From: Rhodeus uyekii
Lineage: Eukaryota > Chordata > Actinopteri > Cypriniformes > Acheilognathidae
Assembly (NCBI GenBank): GCA_037043235.1
Contig: JAWRVZ010000040.1
Coordinates: 374,501-438,500 of the forward strand
DNA: 64,000 bases
Direction of reading: 5' to 3'
Part shown: piece by piece, positions 11,129 through 23,706 of the stretch
Layout: each line of letters opens with the position of its first letter
How positions within the stretch are numbered: the stretch's first letter is position 1
The notes under the pieces: generated by a model
What the model was told of the DNA's origin: nothing
Databases searched by the model: none
The model's input: only the letters and a program-made list of their open reading frames with translations
Program-made: the position numbers and the translations under genes

Positions 11129-11240
11129 ACATTCTCATAACAGCAGCCATCTGAGGTCAGAGAAGGGCTGCTGATGTTTCTTATCTCTGTAGATTGATTG
11201 AATTGGAAAGTAGGAGAGAGATGCAGGGTTGAATTAGCAC

Positions 11241-12999
11241 TCATATGCACTGTGACAATACACAGAGAGCTCAGCTACACGAATAACAGCTTTAAAAATT
11301 AAAGGTCCCCATCTGTGCTCAGGACCCCGGCCGAGCACACTTAGCTCTCTGCTTTCCACAGCTGGTTGAATGGTTGAGCGGCCTAATGCAACATTACACA
11401 GACGAGGGATCGCCTCATCCCTACACAGCTCTGTTTGGAAACATGGCCTTGTTAAGGGTTCAAGTGGGCATTACGGATCTGAAAATGTTTCGTGAGCGTG
11501 TGGGGTAAATATTTGAGAGTACCACTAGGCTGACACCGTGCCACGTGTTGACATATTAATAAAAGCAAACTACCGCTTTGGAGCACTTCCAAGTGCTGAA
11601 AGTTTAATAGTGTAAGTGGATGGCAGAGTTTAAACTGGTCTGTACAGTCAGTGCACGAGCAAAAGTCCAGCTTTCTCTTAATCCACAGTATCATCCCAGC
11701 CAGAGCTGAAGAAGATTGTTACATTCAACTCTCATTTTCATGTAACAAAAACATACATGCATATGTATTATAGGTGTAATCAGAAAGATTTGATTTGACT
11801 TTAGCTGGCTCTTATTTGTCCAAACTCCCAAAAGTACCAGTGGTTTTCTTTGTACTAAATTAAGTTTATTTAAAAAAAACATCTGCTGCATCACACTAAA
11901 TCTGTTTGGTGTTTTATTACTATTATTATTTTGTTCCTTTTAATTTGTTTTACTCATACTGCATACGTTTATGGTTTGATAAGCACCTTGCATCCTGGGT
12001 GAAAGCAGTATATAAAACTCTGTCAACTGCATGGTGCAGCTGGTCATGCGATTTCAACATGGTGCACCCACTCCATATCGATCGAAACATCTTTCTCTAT
12101 AGAAGGCTGATATGCCTGGACTCTTTATCTCAAGTGAGGTCACAACATTTCAGTTGTATTTTTAAATTTCAATACAATCACCTCAATATCCACTCAAGAA
12201 TTTGGATGTGGAACAAAAATAAGCGAGAATTCTAAATATCACTTTTTAATCATTTTTTGCAGTATCTCACCAGCAGAATGAAGTGGTGACTTTCCTGAAA
12301 ATTGGCAGAGGCTAGCACTGGTTGCAGAAAGTTATAAATATTTGATCAAGTTTACCTGACCTTTAACTCTCTAGTTAATCCCACAGAGACAAAAGTGAGA
12401 GAAAACACAACTGACTGACATAAGAACTCAGAACTGGAGCCCACAAACTCAGTCAACTGGGATTGTTCTTGTCCTCACCATAGTTTTGTCACTGACTATA
12501 CTACAGGTAGGTACTATCAAAAGGCAAACATACTGAAGACTTTGTTTATTCTCAATTATTCATTATCTAAAGCCCCACTATAGAAGATATCAACAGCACC
12601 ACTGTCTGATCCTCTAATCTCCAACACCATCAATGGAACTGTGACAGGAAACAATTTAGAAACAAGATAAAACAGTGGGACTGGACCTGTTGGGCAGGCT
12701 TTTGGTATTAATGAAGAACAACGGTTATCTATCAGTTGCAGTCACTGTTACCCCAGCTGATTTTCCTGTACTGGAAACCTCAGTCTACCGTACATTTGCC
12801 TATTAGATCTGCTCTTCCGGCAATTCAGCACTTATTGCAGATAACAATCTCAAACGGTCTTTATATTATCTGACACATTGGGACTTTTAGAGACACATTT
12901 AGAGAAGTGGTCATATCATCAAAAAAATGGCCAATTTCTTGTTAAAAAAAGTACAATTATTAAGTAGGAGGTTGTTGTTTTTTGGCATCTACATCTGCT
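11241..12999. other. Intron sequence; possible conserved element near 11300-11470
   Basis: Mostly unique-looking sequence. Around 11300-11470 the base composition rises to balanced and homopolymer runs vanish, which can mark a conserved non-coding element, but I cannot test it. The open frames in this stretch show no domain. Confidence 0.3.
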
Positions 13000-13310
13000 A
13001 AGAATCATTTAGCTGGCGCAGGGTCAGTCAAATTGGAGGTCAGTCTCTCTACTGGCCACATCTCCTGGGCACATGTCTCATCCTCACAAAGAGCTAATTA
13101 GTCTAATAAGGAAGCCTAACAAAACCAGAACTAATCAAATGACAAGGCCACCACTGATTTGTTTTCCAAATTAGCCGAGTGTTTGAGAAAGCTCATGCCG
13201 TTTGATAGGCATTACAAATGGGATTAAAACAATGCATCACTAATATGGAGGAGATCTCAATTCCCCCTCCATCTGCAGCAGATGTGGAAACGACTCGTTC
13301 GCCTGGCAAA
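13000..13310. promoter_or_regulatory. Candidate conserved non-coding element with homeodomain-type sites
   Basis: This repeat-poor, balanced-composition block contains the palindrome CTAATTAG (13094-13101), then TCTAATAAGG, ACTAATCAAATGACA and CAAATTAGCC within 100 bp. Clustered TAAT cores are typical of developmental enhancers. The sequence alone cannot show conservation. The call is an inference. Confidence 0.3.
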
Positions 13311-16300
13311 TCTAGATGAAGGCAGACCCTCGCCATGTTTAGCATACTGCCTGCTGAGCACTTTTAAGCCATGTTGGCATTTGATCGTTTCGTGCGAGGA
13401 CATCAAGAGATACGTTACCCCATGTTGATTTTTAAAGGTTGAGACCTCCAAACAGGCTTGAAGTATCGACTCTCTTCCATGTCTGCTTAAAAAATATGCA
13501 TTCAATTCCCCTGATAACAAAACATGTTTATCAAACCCATACAAATTTCACGTCTTCACAGCTTGTCAGAATGTTTCTCAAATGCCTTTATGGATTCGTG
13601 GTTTTTTGGAACTCTCCAATTCAGCTCCCCTGTGACAGGGATCCAGAGTTTCACAGTGTAAAACGGTAAATATAAATATCAGCATTTTGATAGAGAGTGA
13701 CAGCACCGTATTGGCAAAGGATGGAATCAAATGGATTTGGACAGCTTGCATAATAAGCGGGTTTTGATTTTAGAGACAGCCAATGGTGTGATAGAACATC
13801 TTAGGGATTCATATCTACCACCTTGTTAAAGATTGACACATGTCAGCGTCATTCACCTCGATAGACCCCAAGGCGATCTTCGACCCATAAACAAACACTA
13901 ACAAATGAGGGAACGATCATTTGAAAGATATAAACACGCATGCATAGGTCATTGGAGGATAAGCGACATTAGAAACGGCATTAAGAGATCATTAAAATAT
14001 ACAGCAATATGAGAGCAATAAAATAGAATTATAACTAATATACAGAAAACAGCATTAGAAATTTAGATTTCTTCAAGCCTTGCATTGATCCACGACTATA
14101 CACAAGACGATTTAATTCAAATGATACACAATGATAAGAAAAGTTGTTTAAAAAATGTATAAGGGTTGAACAAAGAATTAATTCTCTTTTTTGAACAATC
14201 ACAATAATCAAAGTTGAAATATAGGTTATTACCATTATTTAGTACTATTTGAATATTGAAAGCTAAAAGTTTAAACAAACAAACAAAAAATACTTTATCC
14301 AAGAATGTTCTGTGACTGTGGATAAAAGTTTGAAGGTGATTTAAAAAAAAAAGATTTAAAAAAAGGCCAGTATCTTCAGCACACCAATTATTTGGATTTC
14401 ATTTAAGAGAACTCATTTTAAAAGAAATTCAAAGCTCAGAGTGCAAAACATAACTTATATAACTTATAATTTAAAAATAAAAATATATATATTGCACATA
14501 CATACATATTTAACTGAAATATATTTACATTTACTGAAACAGGTTGGAGTATACCCACCAATTTTCCCCAAAATCATTTAGGTCTAAAAGGATGGTTCCC
14601 ACTAAAAAGTCTTTAGAATAAAGTTATTTTATCTTATTTTTGATGTAGATGAACTGCCCTACAGAATCACTCATACCATTTCAACATGATTAATTCTATT
14701 AAAATAGAGCTATTGAAGTCAGCTGGCGAAAATAGTTGTATTCGTTCAACTAAAAAAATATAATTTTAATGTTAAAGCAAATGTTGCAGCTTTTCCCAAT
14801 ATCATGCAGCCTTAAGCGAATAGTGCCATCTCCAATTCCAAATGACTTTATTAACCTAAAGGGACGTGAGGAACAAAACAAAAACAACCACAAACGGAAA
14901 AGCTGCACACAAACCTATTAGAACTTTTCTCTCCAAAGTGGAAAGTCCAGTAGAATAAATTACATCCTCAAAGGTTTGGTGAGATTAAGAAATAACTGAT
15001 GTTTCAAAAATGATTGACAAGATAAGATTTCCAATTTATATATGCACATATAGACCCTTCAACACGAGTCGGCATGTTTAGTTTAGACATTGTAATTGAT
15101 TGACATGTTAATCTTGAAGAAAGATGATTTAGATAGCAACCTGTTCTGACTAAAGGGAGTACAGAGCAAATTCCAGCCTTGATCTTTAAATCAGCTGCAT
15201 TCATTTCTGGAATGATTAAAACATTAAAGGTTAAAGCCCAGGCCGGGAACATCATTTGCGTGTTTCTTCTCATTGCAGGATCACAGCAGAAGCCTGCTAT
15301 TAATACTGAGAGAGTTCTTCTCTCGCTTTGGCTTGGTTTGACTCAGTTCAATCCTTCCCCATGCTGAGATGTGAGAAGAGGAAGTGTGAGGGGGCAGAAA
15401 TCTCTACGAAAGGTCATGTGAAAAGAGACAATCCTTACGTCCACCCAGAATTATATTTTTAAAGATAGTTTTGGGTCTGAAAAACTAAAGTTGAAAAACT
15501 TTACAATAACGGAAGTTCACTGACAATAACTATTATGCAGAGAAATTGCACAGAAAATGCACCCTGAACGCACAAACAGTCATGAGGCCATGACACTTTT
15601 ACTACTGGTTGTCAGCACTATACTTCTAAAGTGGGTCTAAAAAAAACACAATTGAAAAACATATTTCAACAATCTGTTGTGCCATAAATCAGTTTGGAAA
15701 TTGTGTTTCTGACCTGAAAACCAGCAGCATTCATATTGCATTCATAAACTCAAATGAAATATATTTGCAAAAAGGCCATAGAGTCAGAACACCACAGGAC
15801 TCAGTCTTCCTTGTTCCTTGTTGCATAGGTAGTTAATGATAGTTGGACTCAAAGGTTGTTTCCCCAATGGAGAAGCATGATATTGGAAAGAAAGTGAGAG
15901 AACTTGCCGTCTGTTTCGAAAGTTGCCATAGTCTCATATACAACCATTACAATCAGAATAAACTGAAGATAAAATGTATAATTTCCAACAGCTTTGATGA
16001 GTTGTGGCATGTACAAGTAGATCATAACTGTCATATGAAATGCGCCAATTTACTAAAGCAAGTGTGGAAAAACCTTTGAATATCATAAAAATGTTGTTTG
16101 TTTTCAATGTTTTAATTTCAGACAATGCTAAAAATCTTATGTTCAAAAGAAACATTTAATTATGCATTAAAATGTGTGACGTGGACCTTCTCTACGTAAA
16201 TAGCCTTGTATAAACCTGGACCTCTTCATATTTTAAACAATTTTCTTCATCCCTTTTTTTTAAAGCAGCAAAAGGCTGCCGGTCGGATTGACCCATTATT

Positions 16301-16899
16301 TAAATTAAACATTACACCACTTTAATCATCCAATTATATATTGCTTTGAACCAATAGGGGATATCCATGTCAACAACAAAAATCACTCCTTTCAGACTGA
16401 AGAGGGCTGATGATACGGAAAGTAGAAGTGGAAAACCTCCACCATTCAAATGCATCTAGTCATGCTTCATACCTACATAATGTAGACCAAGAAAATGAGG
16501 TTTGTTTAGTGTTCTGTGAAGTCTTTAAAATTACATGAGATTTTATTCAGCCAAAACCTTTCAAAAAGATGCATAAATAAAAGTAGCTGCTGAATTCCAT
16601 GAAAAAGTACAAGAGGAGCTTCAGTTGGAAACGGGTGTTTCAATAGGAGTGACCTAAGTGAACTTGAAGGCAACATTACTGCTCATCACAAAAAAACATC
16701 TTCAGCACCTTCTCGGCTAAATACAAAAGACTTCACCATGAAATGAAGGAACGATTCCTGAAACCAGGATTACAGAGAAATCATTTGAGCTTTTTTAAAT
16801 ATCTTGATGTGCACTTGGTATTAGACATAGGAAAATGTTTGAAATATCTTCACTTGCAGCAGTCAGAGTACATAAAATAGAGAGAACTGACTCACAGCC
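13311..16899. other. Intron sequence, nothing firmly recognised
   Basis: A+T-rich sequence with several A/T runs (for example 14280-14500). A slightly more complex patch at 15150-15400 may be a conserved element but has no distinctive motif cluster. No transposon ends were recognised and no open frame exceeds 95 codons. Confidence 0.35.
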
Positions 16900-17060
16900 A
16901 GACCACTCAAGTGCAGTGTGATTGAATTCAAGGAGCACAATTATTTATGGGCAGCTTTTTTGCTGGCTTGCCTGGCACTTTGGGTTGGTACTGCAGGCTC
17001 CACTTGATCTCTGCTGTCTTAAGGGCCTCTTCTACAAGGCCTTGGATATTTAATGAAGAA
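16900..17060. promoter_or_regulatory. Weak candidate conserved non-coding element
   Basis: A repeat-free block of even composition just upstream of a Tc1-like element. It includes GATTGAATTCAAGGAGCACA and a pyrimidine-rich centre. It is noted only because it contrasts with its A+T-rich flanks. Confidence 0.2.
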
Positions 17061-17455
17061 ACATGTCCCTACATCATGGCACATAGTTTGGAAGGAAGAA
17101 ATGCACTTTACAACAAATCATAAAGCAAGGACAATGAAAAGGAGCTCCTCCGTTTTGTACCGTTCCCCAGTTGTACAGTTTTTATGATGGCAACTTGCAT
17201 ATACTCCAGAATGTTATGAAGAGTGATCAGATTTTGCCATGAAAATAAACTTACTACAAAAACAACATTTCCACTGCATTTCAGCCATGGCACAAAAAGA
17301 TCAGCTGACATGTCAGTTATTCTCTTATCACAGGTGAGAGTGTTGACGAGGACAAGGCTGGAGATCACTCTGTCAAGTTGATTGAGTTAGAATAACAGAC
17401 TAGAAGCTTTAAAAGGAGGGTGGTGCTTGAAATCATTGTTCTTCCTCTGTTAACC

Positions 17456-18700
17456 ATGGTTACCTACAAGGAAAAAGGTGCAGTCTTCATTGCTTTGCAC
17501 AAAAAAGGATTCACAAGCAAGGATATTGCTGCTAATAAGATTTCATCTAAATCCACCGTTTATTGGAACATTTGCCGGCAGCAATGTCACCCTGTAGCCT
17601 ACGACTGGTTGCTCACGGAAGCTAAGCGGGGCTGAGCGTGGTCATTTTCCTGGATGGGAGACTGACATGATTGCTGCTGGAAGTGGTGTTAGGAGGCCAG
17701 CAGGGGGTGCTCACCCTCTGGTCTATGTGGGTCCCATTGCCCCAGTATAGTGACGGGGACACTGTACTGCAAAGAGCACCGTCTTTCGGATGTGACGTTA
17801 AACAGAGGTCCTGACTCTCTGTGGTCATTAAAAATCCCATCTTTCTCCATCATGGCTTCCTAACCATCCCCTTTCTCTGAAGGAGACTCGGTCTCCTCTC
17901 CACCAATAAAGCTGGTGTGTGGTGAGCGTTCTGGCGCAATATGGCTGCCGTCGCATCATCCAGGTGGATGCTGCACTCTAGTGGCGGTTGAGGAGATTCC
18001 CCCCTTCCATGCAAGCGCTTTGAGAGACTTTGATAAAGCGCTATATAAATGTAATGAATTATTATTATTTATCAAGAATTTCAAGGAGAGAGCTCAATTG
18101 TTGTGAAGAAGGCTTCAGGAAAATCCAAGAAAATTCAACGACCACCAGGACTGTCTTTTGAAAGATGGCCTGGTGTCAAGTAGGGCAGCAAAGAAGCTAC
18201 TTCTCTTCAGGAAAAACATCATGCACAGACTGACATTCTGCAAAAGGAACATGAATTGGATTGGTGAGGACTGGGGTAAAGTAATTTTCTCTGATGAAAC
18301 ACCTTTCTGCTTGTCCGGAGAAAATAAGCTCATGCCAACAGTAAAGAACATTCATGGGTGGAGTTGCTTCTCACCCAAGGGAATGGGCTCACTCACAATT
18401 TTGCCTGAGAACACGGTCATGAACAAAGAATGGTACAAAACAACTTCTCCCAATTATTCAAGAACAGTTTAGTGGTGAACAACGCATTTTCCAGAATGAT
18501 GGAGCACCTTGCCATAATGCAAAAGTGATTAACTAAGTGGCTCGAGGAACAAAATATTGAAATTTTGGGTCCATGGCCAGGAAACTCTCCACACCTTAAT
18601 ACCATTGAGATCTTGTGGTCAATCCTCAAGAGGCGGGTGCAAAAACAAAAGCCCACAAATTATGACAAACTGCCATCAGTTAGGATGTGGTCCAGAAGTT
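17456..18700 (+). pseudogene. Decayed Tc1-like transposase (family B), interrupted by SINE
   Basis: The N-terminal HTH region reads MVTYKEKGAVFIALHKKGF then TSKDIAANKISSKSTVYW up to the SINE. After it (from about 18070), the frame resumes with FKERAQLL-type sequence, then LKDGLVSSRAAKKLLL. The catalytic core shows the first Asp in VIFSDETPFCL (near 18285-18310), the second in QNDGAPCHNA (Asp at 18498) and the Glu in NTIEILWSILKRRV (Glu at 18607). All three catalytic residues are visible, but stops and a frameshift separate the second Asp from the Glu. It is inactive. Confidence 0.85.
17581..18068 (+). mobile_element. SINE3-type element: 5S rRNA-derived head and Deu-type core
   Basis: The head has GGAAGCTAAGCGGGGCTGAG and CTGGATGGGAGACTG, which match internal parts of 5S rRNA (the pol III promoter region). 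The centre has GTCGCATCATCCAGGTGGAT and GCTGCACTCTAGTGGCGG, the conserved Deu-type core shared by several vertebrate SINE families. The tail has AAAGCGCTATATAAATGTAA and then ATT repeats, the LINE-like 3' end. It lies inside the Tc1-like element and is therefore younger. About 60-80 bp of the usual middle appears missing. It is not a 5S gene. Confidence 0.9.
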
Positions 18701-19089
18701 GATTGATTGCATGCCAGTGTGAATTGCAGAGGTCTTGAAAAAGAAGGATCAACTCTGCAAATATTGACTCTTTGCATAAACTTAAAGTAATTGTCAATAA
18801 AAGCATTTAACACTTATGGATTGCTTGTAATTATACTTCAGTAGACCATAGTAACATCTGACAAAAGATCTAAAAGCACTGAAGCAGCAGACTTTGTGAG
18901 AATTAATATTTGTGTCATTCTCAAACTTTTGGCCATGGCTATAGGGTTGTGCTGAATTTTATCCAGGAGTTGCTGATTGAGTGTTTGGCTGACCAATTAA
19001 GAATCAATACATTTTTAACAATACCTTTCACAACTTTGCGGTCTGTATGATTTTTTAAATGTTTTTCAAAGAAGTATTTTATGCTCACA

Positions 19090-19400
19090 AAGACTGCATT
19101 AGTCTGATCTACAGTAAAACATATAAAATGTATTTTTAGAATATATTTTAAAATGTAATTTATTCCTGTGATGAAAAAGCTGAAATCTGAGCACCATTCA
19201 GCACTTCAGTCTCATACAATCCTAGAAACCATTCTAATATACTCATTTGGTCCTCCAAAAAAATTCTTCTATCACAGTTCTTCTTCTTAAAATGTCGTGC
19301 TGCTTAATATTGTTTTGTGGAAACGCAATCAAATATTTTATAAATAGAGCATTCAAAAATGCAACATTAGTAAAAAATAGAATTTTCAAAATTGCTAAAT
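19090..19400 (-). repeat. Copy of a dispersed cyprinid repeat (family C), reverse orientation
   Basis: TAAAATGTAATTTATTCCTG is followed by CAGTC and by AACCATTCTAATATACTCAT, then by GTGCTGCTTAATATTGTTTT. The same word order occurs in the copy at 43530-44575 and inverted at 24850-25230 and 41985-42237. This repeat is very common in cyprinid genomes and its intact ends read as ...CTTTTGAACGGTAGTG. It is probably a non-autonomous DNA element. Confidence 0.6.
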
Positions 19401-19869
19401 AATTATATTAATTTCTATTAAAAAAAAGCCTACGATGGTTTACATTTATGCATGGACTTTTGTCCAACGTGATACAGTCCCTTAAAACAATATCTGTGTT
19501 TGTGCTTGTATGTGTGTGTTTCCTAGGAACTGAACCCACAATTTTACCATTGTTAGCGTAATGCTTCACCAAAACCACTTTACGTATAAATAGTAAAGAA
19601 AATAGATAAAACATGTTAGAACTGCAAAAGTAAACACTGTTTAACTTCTTTGCGGTTTAGAAATCGTAAGCAGATTACTTAGTTTGTTTGTATAAACACA
19701 TCCCCATTTGTACACTTAAGCCAGTTTTATACAATGGTGAAAAGTGCCTGAAAGCACCAGTCATCATGAGATGAATGCAAGCGATCATATAAGTCAGAAA
19801 ATTGGACACATTTGGACATCTGTGATTTATCTGTCTATCAACTCTTCAGATAAGAATAAAAACAAGCAA
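19401..19869. other. Intron sequence, nothing recognised
   Basis: A+T-rich sequence without recognised repeats or signals. Confidence 0.35.
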
Positions 19870-20130
19870 AGCCTGCCCAGCGACAGCCGTTTGCAATGTC
19901 AGGTTAAAAGCTGGGTACTTGTGGACACATTTAACGGGAGAGACCATATTTAATCCTTCACCCCATCACCACTCGCTCCGCAGTACACTGACCCCTGTCA
20001 CACCCAAAGAGGATTATTGAGGAAGTTCAAAACCTTTGGTTGCTTTTCTGGCCTGTAATTCTTAATTGACCGATGGCTGTCTGAGCTTAACTGATGGCTT
20101 ATAATGAACTCAGACCCAATCGTAGATGTA
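19870..20130. promoter_or_regulatory. Weak candidate conserved non-coding element
   Basis: A block of balanced composition with few homopolymers, containing TAATTCTTAATTGACC and GAGGATTATTGAGG. No repeat family was recognised. It is an inference from composition only. Confidence 0.22.
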
Positions 20131-21970
20131 TAATCCATGCAACAAATCTACTCCGATTCCACTCACATCCCGTAAACATTCTTAGGCATGTGTCAGTTAT
20201 CTAATATTCCAAACATATCATGCTGTTGGCAGACATATACAGCTTGTTTGTTCAGTTCGGTGCAATGATCATGTCTGTACTAATTTCGCTTAGTTAACCA
20301 ACTACGCATTTGATTGTAATGAGACTCTCACATTTATTTGACCCCTCTGCATCTGTCCTATGTATAGCGACCAAACCTTGGTGGTACTACAAGTACCAAC
20401 TCTAGAGCTAGGTAGGAGGAATTTACCCCAGAAATCGTTGCTGAACTTTACTGCTTCACTTCACCAGGAGGTTTCCATTACTCTGGCTATTGTTAGGTCA
20501 AATACACTTAATTGGATTAGCTAGATGGTGAAATGATCACTGACATTAAAGAAGAGCAGGAAGTCATCTCAATTTTTTATAAGGTTTTCTTCATGTGAAC
20601 ATGACAAATTAATATTTGCCAGCAATCTAGTACACTCTTAAAATGAGGGGTGATTTAAGTTTTCAGATACAGTAAGTATATTTGATAATAGCATTCAAGA
20701 AACACTAAAGTAATTCAAACAAATTTAAAATGTAAAATAAAACTGCATTTTCTCCAATTACTTTTAATCAGAGAAAATCTTCAAACAAAAGTTCTAATTT
20801 TGACCCTGAACAAATAAAAGTTCTAATCCCAAGAACTAATTAAATGTTTAACAAGTAATAAAATATAGCAAAAAAAAAAAAAACATGCACATCAATATAT
20901 ATATACGGATTATATCTTATATCATCAAATCATATGCATATGATATGTTGGCCAAACTAAACTTCAAATATCACAACAAACATTATAGCTAACACAACTC
21001 ATAATCAAGACATAGATATTCTTTCTCAGGGAACAGCTTTGATGTCAACAATGTCGCTTCAACATATAGACTGCGAGATATGGCCTAGAGTGGTTATCTT
21101 CTTGTCACTTTCTGCCTCATCTCTCACTTTCTCTCTCTATACAATTGAGAAACATCCAATAACAAACAGCAGTTAACCCTATTACGCTTATTAACCATCA
21201 TTGACATGACAGTCACCTCTGAACGACTTTATCAGAACAGCGGTAGAGAACTCAACATGCCTCAAGCAGAACTGTTACAAGCACAGAAGAACACCACAGC
21301 AAACTCTCTGACGCACAAAGAAAGTTTTTGCATCCTCTGTTCAGGAGTATGAACGTAATGAGGTGTCAATATCAGATCGTGATAATCATCTCTCTGCTTT
21401 GACACCATGCAGCCACTCTGTCTATCAGTCAAAGAACGCTTCATCTGATTTTAATACTATCTGCAAGATAAATATCACATGCAAAACAGCAAATGGGAGA
21501 GGATGTGGACCGTTTGAGCATATCAGACTCTTAACTGCCACGTTTCATCTCCCCTCATCTAATAGAGTTCTTCATCTGGGAAGGCAGGTTTGAAGAAGAA
21601 AAGAGTGAATTTGCGTTCAAACTTCATAATCAGACTCAATGAGAATGCATTACTGGAGCAGAATGTTTAACGGAAGGCACAAGAAAGGAAAGAAAGAATG
21701 AACCGCCCGGCCTCATTCCACCAGTAAACTCAGATTTGAAGTTAATGATGTGCAGCCACTTTGTACTGTAGTAGATGCCACAACAAATAAATCACACTTT
21801 TGTTGAGACCGTGTTTCACCATGTAAAACAGGGCAGGAACTGTATGGCATCGAACTAAGTAGCTCTTTATTAATTTATTATTCTTTTCTAGTTTATTTCT
21901 ATAAGATCTTTAGTTTTCTCTGATTATCTTATAGCTAGAGCATTACTAATGATTGATTGTATATTATTAT
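20131..21970. other. Intron sequence, nothing recognised
   Basis: Mostly A+T-rich unique-looking sequence with a TATATATA patch at about 20897. Short frames carry no domain. Confidence 0.35.
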
Positions 21971-21971
21971 T

Positions 21972-22110
21972 GTCTTAAAAATAAAGGTTCCAAAACGATT
22001 TTTTTCACAGTAATGCCATTAGAACTTCCCCAAAGAACCTGTCAGTGAACCGTTCATAAAAGAAAAAAAAAATTATATAGTGTGAAGACCATTTCCATTC
22101 CCATTTCCAA
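21972..22110. mobile_element. MITE fragment of the fish AATAAAGGTTC type
   Basis: TCTTAAAAATAAAGGTTCC is followed by CACAGTAATGCCATTAGAAC, CCAAAGAACCTGTCAGTGAA and a GTGAAGACC patch. This follows the order of a common cyprinid MITE built from repeated GGTTCTT/AAGAACC words. Only the left part is clear; the rest to about 22255 may belong to it. Confidence 0.5.
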
Positions 22111-22339
22111 ACATTTTGTAAAACGCAATAAAATCAAGAGTCTGTGGTTTGTTATTTCTCTTTGACCTTTACAAAAGAACAAAGAAAATATTTCTAATGT
22201 TTTCACAGACCAAATTAATAGCATTTTGTAAATGTAAGACATTCTGTTTTTATGGCTGTAACATACTCTAAAAACGATGGGAAAAAGGACGGTTTACCCC
22301 TGTATCACATTACCTTTCCTTTTAATTAACTTTTTTAAT

Positions 22340-22590
22340 TGTTTAGGACTTGATGATGCTAACTGTTGCAATTTTGCAATCGGAATTCTTGCCCAATCTC
22401 GCCTCTCTGCTCAACAGTCTATAGTCATCATTATCTGATTCTCCTTTTAATGACGGTTTCAATAAGAGACCGATCTGGACTGCAGGCAGGCCAGTTAAGC
22501 ACATCCCTTCTACATTGTAGAGTGTCTAGAAACCACTGTTTTAGCATGTGCACATTTTGCTTCCCAGGAAAGATGCCATCTTGATGGCCG
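22340..22590. mobile_element. Fragment of a dispersed DNA-transposon repeat (CTGGACTGCAGGCAGGCC type)
   Basis: ATGCTAACTGTTGCAATTTT is followed by AATTCTTGCCCAATCTCGCC, CTGCTCAACAGTCTATAGTC and then CTGGACTGCAGGCAGGCCAG. I recognise this word order from an abundant cyprinid interspersed repeat whose superfamily I cannot name. It abuts the Tc1 element at 22595. Confidence 0.4.
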
Positions 22591-22594
22591 TATA

Positions 22595-23704
22595 CACTCA
22601 CCTAAAGGATTATTAGGAACACCATACTAATACTGTGTTTGACAGGAAGTGTACACTGCCTTCAGAACTACCTTAATTTTAAGTGGCATTGATACAACAA
22701 GGTTCTGAAAGCATTCTTTAGAAATGTTGGCCCATATTAATAAGATAGCACCATTTTAGTACAGTGAACTCATTGTCACGTTCCAGAAACCAATTTGAAA
22801 TGATTCGAGCTTTGTGACATGGTGCATTATCCTGCTGGAAGTAGCCATCAGAGGACGGGTACATGGTGGTCATAAATGGATGGACATGGTCAGAAACAAT
22901 GCTCAGATAGGCCGTGGCATTTAAACAATGCCCAATTGGCACTAAGGAGCCTAAAGTGGCCCCACACCATTACACCACTACAACCAGCCTGCACAGTGCT
23001 AACAAGGCATGATGGATCCATGTTCTCAATCGGTTTACGCCAAATTCTGACTCTACCATCTGAATGTCTCAACAGAAATCGAGACTCATCAGACCAGGCA
23101 ACATTTTTCCAGTCTTCAACTGTTCAATTTTGGGGAGCTCGTGCAAATTGTAGCCTCTTTTTCCTATTTGTAGTGGCGATGAGTGGTACCCGGTGGGGTC
23201 TTCTGCTGTTGTAGCCCATCCACCTCAAGGTTGTGCATGTTGTGGCTTCACAAATGCTTTGCTGCAAACCTCGGTTGTAAGCAGTGGTCATTTCAGTCAA
23301 AGTTGCTCTTCTATCAGTTTGAATCAGTCGGCCCATTCTCCTCTGACCTCTAGCATCAACAAGGCACTTTCGCCCACAGAACTGCTGAATACTGGATGTT
23401 TCTCCCTTTTCACACCATTCTTTGTACACGCTAGAAATGGTTGTGTGTGAAAATCCTGTAATAACTGAGCAGATTGTGAAATACTCAGACCGGCCCGTCT
23501 GGCACCAACTACCATGCTACGCTCAAAATTGCTTATAATCACCTTTCTTTCCCATTCTGACATTCAGTTTGGAGTTCAGGAGATTGTCTTGACCAGGACC
23601 ACACCCCTAAAAGCACTGAAGCAACAGCCATGTGATTGGTTGATTGACTGATTAATTGCATTGAGAAATTGAACAGGTGTTCCTAATAATCCTTTAGGTG
23701 AGTG
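22595..23704 (-). mobile_element. Tc1-like transposon, family A copy 2, both terminal repeats present
   Basis: The left end CACTCACCTAAAGGATTATT and the right end AATCCTTTAGGTGAGTG are nearly perfect inverses over about 28 bp. TA flanks both sides (22593-22594 and 23705-23706). This is the best preserved pair of ends in the window. The transposase on the minus strand is frameshifted and lacks the Glu block. Confidence 0.93.
22718..23563 (-). pseudogene. Decayed Tc1 transposase (family A copy 2)
   Basis: Minus-strand pieces in order are MSEWERKVIISNFERSMVVG with SISQSAQLL (HTH), then VYKEWCEKGETSSIQQFCGR to TLRWMGYNSRRPHRVPLIAT (second DNA-binding part with the GRRP-like linker). The first catalytic Asp region is present at nucleotide level near 23085 (SDES). 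The second Asp is in QQDNAPCHKARII. Directly after EFTVLKW a deletion jumps to the region downstream of the Glu block, so the third catalytic residue is gone. It is inactive. Confidence 0.88.
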
Positions 23705-23706
23705 TA

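Larger units (their letters stand above)
8486..11240 (-). mobile_element. L2-type non-LTR retrotransposon (LINE), 5' truncated and decayed
   Basis: The element reads on the minus strand: an endonuclease remnant (10741-11128), a reverse transcriptase remnant (about 9850-8871), then the 3' tail at 8486-8560. The tail, inverted, carries GGATAAAAGCGTCTGC followed by TAAATG-type units, a well-known end of teleost LINEs. Domain order (endonuclease, then RT, then short TAAATG tail) fits the L2/CR1 group. The 5' end is ill defined near 11240. Copies of this kind are common in cyprinids; this one carries many stops and frameshifts. Confidence 0.85.
17170..18939 (+). mobile_element. Tc1-like transposon, family B, split by a SINE
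   Basis: The 3' end, ATTTGTGTCATTCTCAAAC followed by TTTTGGCCATGGC, is the terminal repeat seen at the 5' end of the related copy at 63447 (inverted). A TA follows at 18940-18941. The 5' boundary is not sharp; family-type sequence is clear from about 17180. The transposase start (MVTYKEKGAVFIALHKKGF) is at 17456. A SINE of about 490 bp interrupts the element at 17581-18068. Without it the element would be about 1.28 kb. Confidence 0.85.

Noticed and set aside
17581..17700. A 5S rRNA gene
   Set aside because: Only internal pieces of 5S sequence are present, fused to a Deu core and LINE-like tail; this is a SINE.
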